From Modestobacter italicus (GTDB lineage: Bacteria > Actinomycetota > Actinomycetes > Mycobacteriales > Geodermatophilaceae), in assembly GCF_019799965.1 (NCBI RefSeq), contig NZ_JABGCJ010000005.1, positions 124,001 through 188,000 of the forward strand: a DNA stretch of 64,000 nt. Direction: 5' to 3'. Each line of letters begins with the position of its first letter. The stretch's first letter is position 1. Positions 56,207 to 64,000 of this stretch are shown here, piece by piece. Position numbers and translations under genes: made by a program. The notes below the pieces were generated by a model. It searched no databases, had not been told where the DNA came from, and saw only the letters and a program-made list of their open reading frames with translations.

Positions 56207-57329
56207 GGCGGTGCACCGCCAGCCGGGGATGAGCGTCCGTGCCCGGCTCACCCTCAGCTACGCCGGCTTCCTCATGCTCGCCGGCGTCCTGCTGCTCGCC
56301 GTGGTGTGGGTGTTCCTGCTGCGCTACGTGCCCGAGGACGTCCGGGACGTCCAGGCGACGGTGCCGGGGGGCGGCGGGTTCCAGCCGTCGGTGTTCGTCC
56401 CCAACCGCGGCGACCTGCAGCGCGCGTTCGTCCCGAAGGCGGCCGCGGTGCTGGCCGTGCTGCTCGTCGTCGGTCTCCTGGGCGGGTGGCTGCTCGCCGG
56501 CCGGATGCTCGCGCCGCTGACCCGGATCAGCCAGGCCACCCGGCTGGCCGCCGGCGGCTCGCTCTCCCACCGGATCCGGTTGCCGGGGCGCAACGACGAG
56601 TTCCGCGAGCTGGCCGACAGCTTCGACGCGATGCTCGCCCGGATCGAGGGGCACGTCGCCGAACAGCGCCGGTTCGCCGCCAACGCCTCGCACGAGCTGC
56701 GCACCCCGCTGGCCATCACGCAGACCCTCCTGGACGTGGCCCGCACCGATCCGACGCTCGACACCGGCGAGCTCGTCGAACGTCTGCACGCGGTCAACGC
56801 CCGGGCGATCGCCCTCACCGAGGCGCTGTTGTTGCTCAGCCGGGCCGAGCACGGTGCCCTGGCTCGTGAGGACGTCGACCTGTCGCTCCTGGCCGAGGAG
56901 GCCGCCGAGACGCTGCTCCCGCTGGCGGAGCAGCGCGGCGTGACCATCGAGACCTCCGGCGACGTCAGCCCCGCGGTCGGCTCACCGGCGCTGCTGCTGC
57001 AGATGACGACGAACCTCCTGCACAACGCCGTCGTGCACAACCTCCCCTCCGGCGGCGCCGTGTGGGTCACCACGTCCGGCGCCGCCGACCACGCGACGCT
57101 CACCGTCGAGAACACCGGCGAGCAGGTCGCCCCGCAGCTGGTCGCGACCCTCACCGAGCCGTTCCAGCGCGCCACCACGCGCATCCGCACCGACGACGCG
57201 GGTGTCGGTCTGGGTCTGGCGATCGTCGCGAGCATCGTCGCCGTGCACGGCGGGTCGCTGACGCTCACCCCGCGCCCGGCAGGCGGGCTCACGGTCGTCG
57301 TCGAGCTGCCCACCTCTCCCGCGCGGTAG
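56199..57329 (+). CDS. HAMP-domain sensor histidine kinase
   Basis: The 376-aa protein has two TM helices (about 18-42 and 83-105) around a short extracellular loop with Gly-rich GGGGFQPSVF. HAMP follows, then the H box ANASHELRTPLAIT, N box MTTNLLHNAVVHN, and G boxes TDDAGVGLGLAIVASIVAVHGG. The small sensor loop suggests sensing within the membrane, possibly of envelope stress. Paired with the response regulator by overlap. Confidence 0.94.
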   Translation: MTEAVHRQPGMSVRARLTLSYAGFLMLAGVLLLAVVWVFLLRYVPEDVRDVQATVPGGGGFQPSVFVPNRGDLQRAFVPKAAAVLAVLLVVGLLGGWLLAGRMLAPLTRISQATRLAAGGSLSHRIRLPGRNDEFRELADSFDAMLARIEGHVAEQRRFAANASHELRTPLAITQTLLDVARTDPTLDTGELVERLHAVNARAIALTEALLLLSRAEHGALAREDVDLSLLAEEAAETLLPLAEQRGVTIETSGDVSPAVGSPALLLQMTTNLLHNAVVHNLPSGGAVWVTTSGAADHATLTVENTGEQVAPQLVATLTEPFQRATTRIRTDDAGVGLGLAIVASIVAVHGGSLTLTPRPAGGLTVVVELPTSPAR

Positions 57330-57363
57330 ACGGCGCGCCGGTGAGCGCGGTGACCGCCGTCGG

Positions 57364-57783
57364 TCAGGAAGTGCTGGGTGCCCGCATCTTGGCCAGCAGC
57401 CGGGACAGCTGCTGCTGCTCCTCGGCGCTCAGCCGGTCCAGCATCTCGGCCGGGAGGTCGAACGCCTGCCGGACGGCGCGGTGCTCGTGGCGGCCGGCCG
57501 GCGTGATCGACACCCGCTTGACCCGCCGGTCGGCCGCGTCGGGCTCCCGGGTCACCAGGCCCCGCGCCTCGAGCCGGGCCACCAGCTGGGTGACGTTCGA
57601 GGCGTCGCACAGCAGCGCGGTGGCCAGCTCCCCCATCGAGCTGGTGCCGGCGGTGAGCCGGTCGAGCAGGCAGGCCTGGGCCGCGCTCAGCCCGGCCGTC
57701 TGCGCGGCCCGGTCGTAGGCCGCGTCGTAGCCGTACACGAAGTCCCACAGCTGCTGGTCGAGTGGGGTCGACGGCTCGGTCAC
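57364..57783 (-). CDS. MarR-family regulator
   Basis: The 139-aa winged-helix dimer has LSAAQACLLDRLTAGTSSM, GELATALLCDASNVTQLVAR and wing DAADRRVKRVSITPAGR. MarR proteins repress neighbours and release DNA when bound to phenolics or oxidised. It is divergent from the NmrA-like gene, with a repeat-rich intergenic region. ATG 57783 is inferred from the frame; no Cys suggests ligand rather than redox control, except one at residue 59. Confidence 0.9.
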   Translation of the reverse strand: MTEPSTPLDQQLWDFVYGYDAAYDRAAQTAGLSAAQACLLDRLTAGTSSMGELATALLCDASNVTQLVARLEARGLVTREPDAADRRVKRVSITPAGRHEHRAVRQAFDLPAEMLDRLSAEEQQQLSRLLAKMRAPSTS

Positions 57784-57789
57784 GCACCC

Positions 57790-57850
57790 AGGTTACTTGA
57801 GTGGCTCATGGATCTGTGCTTGCATGGGTGAAGTACTTCAGTCACTCAAC
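57790..57850. promoter_or_regulatory. MarR/NmrA divergent promoter with inverted repeats
   Basis: Contains TTGAGTG (57797-57803) inverted as CACTCAA (57843-57849) and the perfect palindrome GAAGTACTTC (57830-57839). This is a good candidate MarR operator controlling both genes. Confidence 0.55.
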
Positions 57851-57868
57851 CATCTGGAGGAGATCACC

Positions 57869-58738
57869 GTGACAGCCCCCGGTGCAGCGACCGACCCGAC
57901 CCGCGTCCTGGTGACCGGGGTTCGCGGCAAGACCGGCGCCCCGCTGGCGCAGCTGCTCGCCGCCCGGCCGGGCGTGCAGGTGCTCGGCGGCAGCAGCGAC
58001 CCGGCCACGGTCACCGCCGAGGGCGTCCGGCCGACCGCCTTCTCCTGGGACGACCCGGCCGGCTGGCCCGCCGCGGTCGAGGGCATCGACGCCGTCTACG
58101 TCGTCCGCCCCGACCGGCCCGACGCCCCCGAGCTGATCGCCGCCCTGCTCGACCAGGTGCCGCACCGGGCGCACGTCGTCCTGCTGTCCGAGCAGAGCGC
58201 GGGCGACGTCGACCCCCAGGGCTGGGCGGTACGGGCCGAGCAGGTGGTGCACGACAGCGGCCACAGCTGGACGGTGCTGCGGCCCAGCTGGTTCATGCAG
58301 GTGTTCACCGACCCGCGCTTCTACCTGGACCTGCTCATCAGTGGCGGGGACCTGCCGTTCCCCGACGGGGGTGCGCACATCGCCTGGATCGACGCCCGGG
58401 ACATCGCGGCCGTGGCCGAGCGCGCTCTGCTGGAGCCGGGGCACGCCGGCCTGCGGTACGAGCTCACCGGCCCGGAGGCGCTGACCCTGCCGCGCACCGC
58501 GGAGCTGCTCTCCCGGGCCACCGGACGCCCGGTGGTGCACCAGGACGTGACCGTCGAGGAGGCCGTGGCCGGCACGGCCGGCTTCGACCGCGAGCTCCTC
58601 GCCCTGACCTACCACCGGGTGCGGGGCGGCAGCTTCGCCACCGTCACCGGCACCGTCGAGCAGGTGACCGGGCGGCCGGCCCGCACGCTGGGGGCCTTCC
58701 TCGACGACATCGGACCGGCCCTGCGACCCGCCGCCTGA
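57869..58738 (+). CDS. NmrA-like NAD(P)H-binding oxidoreductase
   Basis: The 289-aa protein is an atypical extended SDR. The dinucleotide motif is VLVTGVRGKTGAPLAQLLA, the strand motif AVYVVRPDRPD, then HSWTVLRPSWFMQVFTDPRF and HIAWIDARDIAAVAERALLE. It resembles azoreductase/NmrA-like proteins. GTG start with GGAGGAG upstream; the 24 codons before it are not conserved. Controlled by the divergent MarR gene. Confidence 0.9.
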   Translation: MTAPGAATDPTRVLVTGVRGKTGAPLAQLLAARPGVQVLGGSSDPATVTAEGVRPTAFSWDDPAGWPAAVEGIDAVYVVRPDRPDAPELIAALLDQVPHRAHVVLLSEQSAGDVDPQGWAVRAEQVVHDSGHSWTVLRPSWFMQVFTDPRFYLDLLISGGDLPFPDGGAHIAWIDARDIAAVAERALLEPGHAGLRYELTGPEALTLPRTAELLSRATGRPVVHQDVTVEEAVAGTAGFDRELLALTYHRVRGGSFATVTGTVEQVTGRPARTLGAFLDDIGPALRPAA

Positions 58739-58750
58739 CGCCCTGGAGCG

Positions 58751-59335
58751 CTAGGACCCACTGGTCGCGCGGACGTGCACCCGTTCGCCCTGTCGGCCGA
58801 TCAGGCTGAGGAACTCGACGGGCCCGGCACTGGTGGCGCCGAACCAGTGCGGCGTCCGGGTGTCGAACTCGGCGGCCTCCCCCGGCGCGAGGCGGATGTC
58901 GTGCTCACCCAGCAGCAGGCGCAGCGTGCCGTTGAGGACGTAGGCCCAGTCGTGGCCCTCGTGGGTGCGCAGCTCCGGCACGGCGTCGTCGTCCCCGGCC
59001 GGCAGCACGAACTTGTAGGCCTGGATGCCCCCGGGCCGGCGGGTCAACGGGATGACGACCGACCCGCCACCGCCGGCGATGGGCCGCAGGTTGATCCGCG
59101 GGTTCCCGGTGGGGGGTGCGTCGACGAGCTCGTCGAGGGTCACCCCGTGCGCCTGGGCCAGCGGCAGCAGCTGCTCCAGCGTCGGACGCCGCAGCCCCGC
59201 CTCCAACCGGGACAGGGTGCTGGTGGAGATGCCGGTCTCCGCCGCGAGGTCGACCAACGTGACGTCGCGCTGCTGCCGCAGCTGCCTGAGCCGCGGCCCC
59301 ACCGCGTCGAGAGTCCTGCTCCAAGGGGCGTCCAT
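58751..59335 (-). CDS. XRE-cupin transcriptional regulator
   Basis: The 194-aa protein has HTH RLRQLRQQRDVTLVDLAAET and ISTSTLSRLEAGLRRPTLEQ, then a C-terminal cupin (about 90-190) with ELRTHEGHDWAYVLNGTLRLLLG and RLAPGEAAEFDTRTPHWFG. The His pair suggests a metal site. It probably senses a small molecule. Starts ATG 59335 or ATG 59350. A 28-bp palindrome overlaps the second start and faces the divergent methyltransferase gene. Confidence 0.9.
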   Translation of the reverse strand: MDAPWSRTLDAVGPRLRQLRQQRDVTLVDLAAETGISTSTLSRLEAGLRRPTLEQLLPLAQAHGVTLDELVDAPPTGNPRINLRPIAGGGGSVVIPLTRRPGGIQAYKFVLPAGDDDAVPELRTHEGHDWAYVLNGTLRLLLGEHDIRLAPGEAAEFDTRTPHWFGATSAGPVEFLSLIGRQGERVHVRATSGS

Positions 59336-59346
59336 CGTGCGATTTT

Positions 59347-59374
59347 CCATTCGGCAAAGAACTTTGCACAATGG
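59347..59374. promoter_or_regulatory. 28-bp palindromic operator candidate
   Basis: CCATT-GCAAAG-AA-CTTTGC-AATGG with two mismatched bases between the arms. It lies at the 5' end of the XRE-cupin gene and 50 bp before the divergent methyltransferase. It is a strong autoregulatory site candidate. Confidence 0.65.
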
Positions 59375-59423
59375 CCAGCTGCGGTCCACCGTCCAGGTGC
59401 ACACCGATGGGGAGGACCTGGAC

Positions 59424-60119
59424 ATGAGCGAGCAGGCACCGATGACGCCCGGCCACGGGCACGGCCACGACTTCGACCGGGCGTACTGGGAACGGCACTG
59501 GCGCCAGGACCGGACCAGCGACCGCGGGTCGATGAGCGGCAACCCGCCCAACCCGCACCTGGCCCGGGAGATCGGCCACCTGGTGCCCGGTACGGCGCTG
59601 GACGCCGGGTGCGGAGCGGGTGCCGAGGCGATCTGGCTGGCCGAGCACGGTTGGCAGGTCACCGCGGCGGACATCTCGACCGAGGCGCTGGCCCGGGCCG
59701 CCGACCGCGCCGCGGCGAGCGGGGTCGGCGACAGCGTGCAGTGGGTGGCGGCGGACCTGTGCGACTGGGCACCGGCCGCCCCGTTCGACCTCGTGACCAC
59801 CGCCTACGCCCACCCGGCGGTGCCGCAGCTGGCGTTCTACGAGCGGATCGCCCGGTGGGTGGCCCCCGGCGGCACCTTGCTGGTCGTCGGTCACCTGCAC
59901 GGACACTCCCACGGTGATGCCGAGGACGTCGACGGGCAGCCGCCCGCCGAGGCGACGGCGACCGCCGCCTCGGTGACCGCGCTGCTGGAGGACACCGAGT
60001 GGGACGACGCGGGGTGGGACGTCGTCACCGCGGCGGAGCTGCACCGCACCATCACCGCCCCCGACGGACGCCTGGTCGAACTCCACGACGTCGTCGTGCG
60101 CGCGACCCGGCGCAGGTGA
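59424..60119 (+). CDS. Class I SAM methyltransferase
   Basis: The 231-aa protein begins with a His-rich stretch (GHGHGHDFDRAYWERHW). It has SAM motif ALDAGCGAGAEAIWLAEHGW, acidic VTAADISTEAL, WVAADLCDWAPAAPFDLVTT and VAPGGTLLVVGHLHGH. The HGHGHD and HGHSHGD segments could bind metal. Similar proteins resemble tellurite/thiol methyltransferases. Strong GGAGG start signal. Probably regulated by the XRE-cupin gene. Confidence 0.85.
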   Translation: MSEQAPMTPGHGHGHDFDRAYWERHWRQDRTSDRGSMSGNPPNPHLAREIGHLVPGTALDAGCGAGAEAIWLAEHGWQVTAADISTEALARAADRAAASGVGDSVQWVAADLCDWAPAAPFDLVTTAYAHPAVPQLAFYERIARWVAPGGTLLVVGHLHGHSHGDAEDVDGQPPAEATATAASVTALLEDTEWDDAGWDVVTAAELHRTITAPDGRLVELHDVVVRATRRR

Positions 60120-60124
60120 CCCAC

Positions 60125-60375
60125 TCCCCCAGCGGCACCAGCGCCCGGGCCCTGCTCCGGCGCGTCCAGCAGCCGCAGCGGGTCGGTGGCCAGGTCCTCG
60201 GCGGTGTTGCCCGGCCGCCCGCCGGCGAGCTGGTCGACCGGCCGGTGTCCCGGTGGTCGTACCGCAGCACGTACCGGCCACCGGTGGCCAGCCGATCGCA
60301 GACCTCCTCCCACCAGGCCATCGACTGGGCGCCCCGGCGATCAGCAGCGCGGCCGGCGAGTCGCGGCACGGGACA
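60125..60375 (-). pseudogene. Alpha/beta-hydrolase gene remnant
   Basis: Three successive minus-strand frames give the start of a hydrolase: SPAALLIAGA, then SMAWWEEVCDRLATGGRYVL and RYDHRDTGRSTSS, then GGRPGNTAEDLATDPLRLLD. Together they match the conserved N-terminus of an alpha/beta hydrolase before the nucleophile elbow. Two frameshifts and the missing 3' part show decay. It fills the 310-bp gap between the methyltransferase and acetamidase genes. Confidence 0.7.
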
Positions 60376-60429
60376 CGGGTGTCCTGCGTCGGAACACCGC
60401 AGAAACACGCGTCGCCTAGCCTCCCGCGG

Positions 60430-61500
60430 ATGACCGACCCCGTCCTGCAGCCCGGGCGCGGCCCGATCCCGGCGGCCACCTACCTGCCCTCGATCCCGGA
60501 CAACGTGCTGTGGGGGCGGTTGCCCTGCGCGGCGGACGCACCCGTGCTCACCGTCGACCCCGGTACCGAGGTCACCCTCGACACGGTGAGCCACGAGGGG
60601 ATCCTGGAGGACCAGGGGCGTGATCCGGCGGCGTACTTCGGCGGGCACGGGGCCGCCGACGTGCTCGAGGACGCGGTCGCCCTGGCGGCCGGCGAGGTGC
60701 CGCACCGGTTCGGCGTCGACGGCCCGCACGTGGTCAGCCGGCCGATCGCCGTGGACGGCGCCCGGGTCGGGGACCTGCTGGCGGTCACGGTCCTCGACGC
60801 CACGCCGCGGGTGCCCTACGGCGTCATCTCCAACCGGCACGGTCGGGGCGCCCTCGCCGGGGAGTACCCCCGGGACGCCGAGGCCTGCTACAGCGCCTTC
60901 GCCACGGTGAGCGCCGACGGCGCCGACGGCCTGCTGCCGCTGACCGAGGGCGGGGAGCGGTCGGTGCGGTTCCCGTTGCGCCCGTTCCTGGGGATCATGG
61001 GCGTCGCCGTGCCGGGCAGCGAGCGGCCGAACTCGGTGCCGCCGGGTCCGCACGGGGGCAACATCGACATCGCCCTGCTGACGGCGGGCAGCACGCTCTA
61101 CCTGCCGGTCCAGGTCGACGGCGCGCTCGCCTACGTCGGTGACCCGCACTTCGCCCAGGGCGACGGCGAGGTGAGCCTGACCGCCATGGAGGGCAGCCTG
61201 CGCGCCACGCTCCGGTTCGACGTGGTCGCCCGCGAGGACGCCCTCCAGCGGTTCGGCGAGCTGGCCGGCCCGCTCGCGGAGACCACCGAGTTCCTGGTGC
61301 CCACCGGCATGGACGAGGACCTCGACGTCGCCGTGCAGCACTGTGTGCGCGCGGCGATCGCCCTGCTGCAGGCCCGGTTCGGGATGGACCCTCGGCTGGC
61401 CTACGCCTACCTCTCCGCCGCCACCGACTTCCGGATCAGCCAGGTGGTCGACGTGGTCAAGGGCGTGCACGCCACCATCCGCAAGGCCGACTTCGGGTGA
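60430..61500 (+). CDS. Acetamidase/formamidase-family enzyme
   Basis: The 356-aa FmdA/AmdA-type protein has NVLWGRLPCAADAPVLTVD, TVSHEGILEDQG, HVVSRPIAVDGARVGDLLAV and SVPPGPHGGNIDIALLTAGS, followed by VGDPHFAQGDGEVSLTAMEG. The last motif, with conserved His and Glu, is the active-site region. It hydrolyses short amides to ammonia and acid. The GTGA overlap couples it to the amidase gene. The cluster continues with urate genes. Confidence 0.92.
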   Translation: MTDPVLQPGRGPIPAATYLPSIPDNVLWGRLPCAADAPVLTVDPGTEVTLDTVSHEGILEDQGRDPAAYFGGHGAADVLEDAVALAAGEVPHRFGVDGPHVVSRPIAVDGARVGDLLAVTVLDATPRVPYGVISNRHGRGALAGEYPRDAEACYSAFATVSADGADGLLPLTEGGERSVRFPLRPFLGIMGVAVPGSERPNSVPPGPHGGNIDIALLTAGSTLYLPVQVDGALAYVGDPHFAQGDGEVSLTAMEGSLRATLRFDVVAREDALQRFGELAGPLAETTEFLVPTGMDEDLDVAVQHCVRAAIALLQARFGMDPRLAYAYLSAATDFRISQVVDVVKGVHATIRKADFG

Positions 61501-63041
61501 CCGCCCCGGTGCCCGCCGGCCTGCTGGAGGCGGTCGCTGCCTACGAGGCCGCGCTCATGGCCGACGACGTGGCGACGCTGGACCGGCTGTTCGCCCCGGG
61601 CCCGGCGACGCTGCGCGCCGACGCCGAGGGGGTCCTGATCGGGCACGACCGGATCGCCGCCTTCCGCACGGCCCGCGGCGGTGCTCCGCAGCGCACGGTG
61701 GTGCAGACCCACGTCCAGGTGATCGACGAGGACCACGCCGTGGTCGTGGCCGTCACCGAGCCGTCCCGCGGCGGCCGGGGGCTGATGACCCAGGTCTGGG
61801 CGCGCGCCGCGAGCGTGCCCGAGCACGGGGGCTGGCAGGTGACCGCGGCGCACGTCTCGGCGCCGGCCCCTGCCCTGGACACCCGCGTGTGGCGCGTGGT
61901 CGGGGACCCGCTCGTCCCGGCTCGGGTCGAGGGCCCGCTGACCGGCCAGACCGTCGCGGTCAAGGACCTGTACGCCGTCGCCGGTCACGCCGTCGGGGCC
62001 GGCAACCCGGCCTGGCTGGCGCAGGCCCCACCCGAGCAGGCGCACGCGGACGCCGTCGCCCGGCTGCTCGACGCCGGCGCCGCGGTCCGGGGCATCGCCC
62101 GCACCGACGAGTTCGCCTACTCGCTGGCCGGTGCCAACGCCCACTCCGGCACGCCGCCGAACCCGGCGGCCCCGCACCGGCTGCCCGGCGGCTCCTCCAG
62201 CGGCAGCGCCTCCGCCGTCGCACTGGGGCACGCCACCATCGGCCTGGGCACCGACACCGGCGGCTCGATCCGCGTTCCGGCCGCCTACCAGGGGCTGCAC
62301 GGCATCCGCACCACCCACGGCGCCGTCGACCGAACCGGCCTGCTGCCCCTGGCGCCGGACTTCGACGCGGTGGGGTGGCTGACCCGGTCGGCGGACCTGC
62401 TGCAGGCGGTCGGCGACGTGCTGCTGCCCCCCGGGTCGCCCGGCGGCAGCGACGAGCTGGTGTTCGCCCCCGGGCTGCTCGGCCTCGCCGAGCCGGACGT
62501 CGGCGGGGCCGTGCTCGGCTGGCTGGCCGCGGCGGGGGCCACTCGACTGGACCCGACGCCGGACGAGCCGACGCCGGCGGAGCTGGACGAGTGGCGCACC
62601 GCCTTCCAGACCTGGCAGGCCGCCCAGGCCTGGGCGGCCCACGGCGGCTGGCTCGACGGCCGGCTGGACGTGCTCGGCCCCGACGTGCGGTCCCGGTTCG
62701 CGCACGCCGCGACCATCGACGCCGACGCCGCCGGCCGAGCCGGCGCGGTGCTGGACGGAGCGCGCGCACGGGTGCGCGGGCTGGTCGGTGACCGGGTGCT
62801 GGTGCTGCCCAGCGCGCCCTCGGTGGCGCCGTTGACGGCGACCGGCGCCACCCCCGCGAACCGCAACGCGACCATGCGGCTCACCTGCCTGGCCGGGATC
62901 GCCGGCCTCCCTGCGGTCAGCCTCCCCACCCGCAGCGCGCAGGGGCTCCCCGTCGGGGTGTGCCTGGTGGCCGCCGCCGGGCGGGACCGGGACCTGCTCG
63001 CCCTGGGGACGGCGTTGGCCGGAGGGCACGCACTGGCCTGA
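61497..63041 (+). CDS. Amidase-signature enzyme with N-terminal AtzH-like domain
   Basis: The 514-aa fusion begins with an AtzH-like NTF2-fold domain (about 1-120: AYEAALMADDVATLDRLFAP, EGVLIGHDRIAAFRTARGG). The amidase domain follows, with Lys in GQTVAVKDLYAVAG, Ser pair in LPGGSSSGSASAVALGH and the nucleophile-containing GLGTDTGGSIRVPAAYQG. AtzH belongs to s-triazine and biuret catabolism with AtzE and AtzG. Together with acetamidase and urate genes it suggests breakdown of ureido or allantoin-like amides. Confidence 0.88.
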   Translation: MTAPVPAGLLEAVAAYEAALMADDVATLDRLFAPGPATLRADAEGVLIGHDRIAAFRTARGGAPQRTVVQTHVQVIDEDHAVVVAVTEPSRGGRGLMTQVWARAASVPEHGGWQVTAAHVSAPAPALDTRVWRVVGDPLVPARVEGPLTGQTVAVKDLYAVAGHAVGAGNPAWLAQAPPEQAHADAVARLLDAGAAVRGIARTDEFAYSLAGANAHSGTPPNPAAPHRLPGGSSSGSASAVALGHATIGLGTDTGGSIRVPAAYQGLHGIRTTHGAVDRTGLLPLAPDFDAVGWLTRSADLLQAVGDVLLPPGSPGGSDELVFAPGLLGLAEPDVGGAVLGWLAAAGATRLDPTPDEPTPAELDEWRTAFQTWQAAQAWAAHGGWLDGRLDVLGPDVRSRFAHAATIDADAAGRAGAVLDGARARVRGLVGDRVLVLPSAPSVAPLTATGATPANRNATMRLTCLAGIAGLPAVSLPTRSAQGLPVGVCLVAAAGRDRDLLALGTALAGGHALA

Positions 63042-63250
63042 GCCGTGCCGGGGAGAGTGGCGCCGCGGGCGCCCGCGGCTCCGGCCTGCTCTGCGCGGGT
63101 CGACCCGCGCCTGCCCTCGGCAGCCGCGGCCGGCGACGGTGATCCGGCACCTGGTCGCCCAGCCGGCCACGCCACGCAGCGCCGACTCAGGACACACAAC
63201 GCTGAGACGATCGAAACGCGGGTGAAACTCCGGTTTCCTACCGTCGCCGG

Positions 63251-63748
63251 GTGCGCATCGCGGAGTTCGACGCCCTGCCGGCCGACGCGGCGGCGGAGCT
63301 GGTCCGGCAGTGCGCCGGCATCCCCTCGTTCGTGTCCACGCTGGTCGCGGGCCGGCCGCACGGGAGCGTCGACCAGCTCCTCGCCGCCGCCCGGTCGCAG
63401 GCGGCCGCCTGGACCGACGCCGAGGTCGCAGCGGCGCTGGCCGACCACCCGCGGATCGGCGAACGGCCGACCGGCGACGGAGCGGGCGCCGCCCTGTCCA
63501 GCCGCGAGCAGGCCGGCGTGGACCCGGCCGACGCGGACCTGCGAGGACGTCTGGCCGAGGGCAACCGGCGCTACGAGGAGCGGTTCGGCCGGATCTACCT
63601 GGTCCGCGCCGCCGGACGCACCGGGCCGGAGCTGCTCGAGCTCCTGGAGCAACGGCTCACCCACGACCCCGCCACGGAGCTCGAGGTCACCCGGGCCCAG
63701 CTGGCGGAGATCGCACTGCTGCGACTGGAGGGGCTGGTCACGTCATGA
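63251..63748 (+). CDS. uraD: OHCU decarboxylase UraD
   Basis: The 165-aa helical protein catalyses the last step from urate to S-allantoin, decarboxylating 2-oxo-4-hydroxy-4-carboxy-5-ureidoimidazoline. It has LADHPRIGERPTGDG with the catalytic His, SSREQAGVD, and NRRYEERFGRIYLVRAAGRT. GTG 63251. Overlaps uraH by ATGA. The gap before it (63042-63250) holds no gene. Confidence 0.95.
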   Translation: MRIAEFDALPADAAAELVRQCAGIPSFVSTLVAGRPHGSVDQLLAAARSQAAAWTDAEVAAALADHPRIGERPTGDGAGAALSSREQAGVDPADADLRGRLAEGNRRYEERFGRIYLVRAAGRTGPELLELLEQRLTHDPATELEVTRAQLAEIALLRLEGLVTS

Positions 63749-64000
63749 GCACCGTCAGCACCCACGTCCTGGACGCCGTCCTGGGCCGGCCCGCGGCCGG
63801 CCTGGACCTCGTGCTGACCCGGCCCGGCGGCGGCACCACCGCCGGGCGGACCGACGACGACGGCCGCTGGCGCCACGACGGCGACCTGCCGGCCGGGGTG
63901 CACACCGTGCGGTTCGCCACCGGCGCGTGGTTCGCCGCCCAGCAGCGCGAGACGTTCCACCCCGAGGTCACCGTGGCCTTCACGGTGACCGAGGGCGAGC
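63745..64000 (+). CDS. uraH: Hydroxyisourate hydrolase UraH, 3' end cut by window
   Basis: Transthyretin-like protein: STVSTHVLDAVLGRPAAGLD, TTAGRTDDDGRWRHDG and the ending WFAAQQRETFHPEVTVAFTV. The His of STHVLD and Arg of GRTDDDGRW are active-site residues. The window ends 85 codons in, before the YRGS tail. It opens the ring of 5-hydroxyisourate for UraD. Urate oxidase probably follows. Confidence 0.95.
   Translation, partial: MSTVSTHVLDAVLGRPAAGLDLVLTRPGGGTTAGRTDDDGRWRHDGDLPAGVHTVRFATGAWFAAQQRETFHPEVTVAFTVTEGE

Overview
The window is very GC-rich, with dense divergent and convergent gene packing, frequent GTG starts and many 4-bp ATGA/GTGA stop-start overlaps. It carries the hallmark genes of mycothiol- and proteasome-bearing Actinobacteria: an Mpa/ARC proteasomal ATPase, MshC, a SCO1664-family protein, DUF3090 and DUF5703. 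A soil or stone-dwelling actinobacterium of the Geodermatophilaceae type (Geodermatophilus, Blastococcus, Modestobacter) is the best guess; this is inference, as no 16S rRNA is present.

Bases 1-22,540 are a conserved core. In order: proteasome ATPase, tRNA m1A58 methyltransferase, RecB-like nuclease, a methyltransferase, a HAD phosphatase, a class E/F-type sortase beside a CHRD-like surface protein, CopC/CopD, MetH, a PAC2 protein, an SDR/XRE pair, dGTPase, MshC, a VOC protein, SCO1664, DUF3090, a histidine phosphatase and UppP. From memory the backbone follows the Mycobacterium tuberculosis order around Rv2115c-Rv2136c. Bases 22,700-34,250 are mostly housekeeping or conserved small genes: aldo/keto reductase, RecD-like helicase, a YmgE-type membrane protein, a DUF2470 gene sharing an IdeR/DmdR-type iron box with rpsD, two tandem paralogous membrane proteins, a decayed beta-propeller gene, DUF5703, a quinone oxidoreductase, a SpoIIE phosphatase, an SDR and an M20 peptidase.

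At 34,333-34,420 lies tRNA-Leu(GAG). Its 3' end is repeated twice downstream (about 36,266 and 36,936), delimiting a small two-segment integration island. The island carries a WapI-like immunity gene, an IS3-type transposase remnant, a RibD/DHFR-fold reductase and a DUF1428 gene, with no integrase. From 37 to 51 kb the content is accessory: a glycerophosphodiesterase-like protein with a coupled 57-aa gene, a small-multidrug-export membrane protein, an alkylation-damage pair (ATL and AlkD-like), redox enzymes, a TRIC channel, an alpha/beta hydrolase, a GntR regulator, a large LuxR-type ATPase regulator and an Old Yellow Enzyme. Three AT-rich palindromes mark the promoters of the hydrolase, GntR and LuxR genes.

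Bases 50.8-60.1 kb hold signalling and regulation: an acyl-CoA dehydrogenase, a multidomain SpoIIE phosphatase and an HATPase coupled by overlaps; a VanY-type carboxypeptidase divergent from a two-component system; MarR divergent from an NmrA-like oxidoreductase; and XRE-cupin divergent from a methyltransferase around a 28-bp palindrome. The right edge (60.4-64 kb) is a nitrogen-catabolism cluster: acetamidase/formamidase, an amidase fused to an AtzH-like domain, UraD and the start of UraH, pointing to urate or purine breakdown. No CRISPR array, rRNA, prophage or intact insertion sequence was seen.
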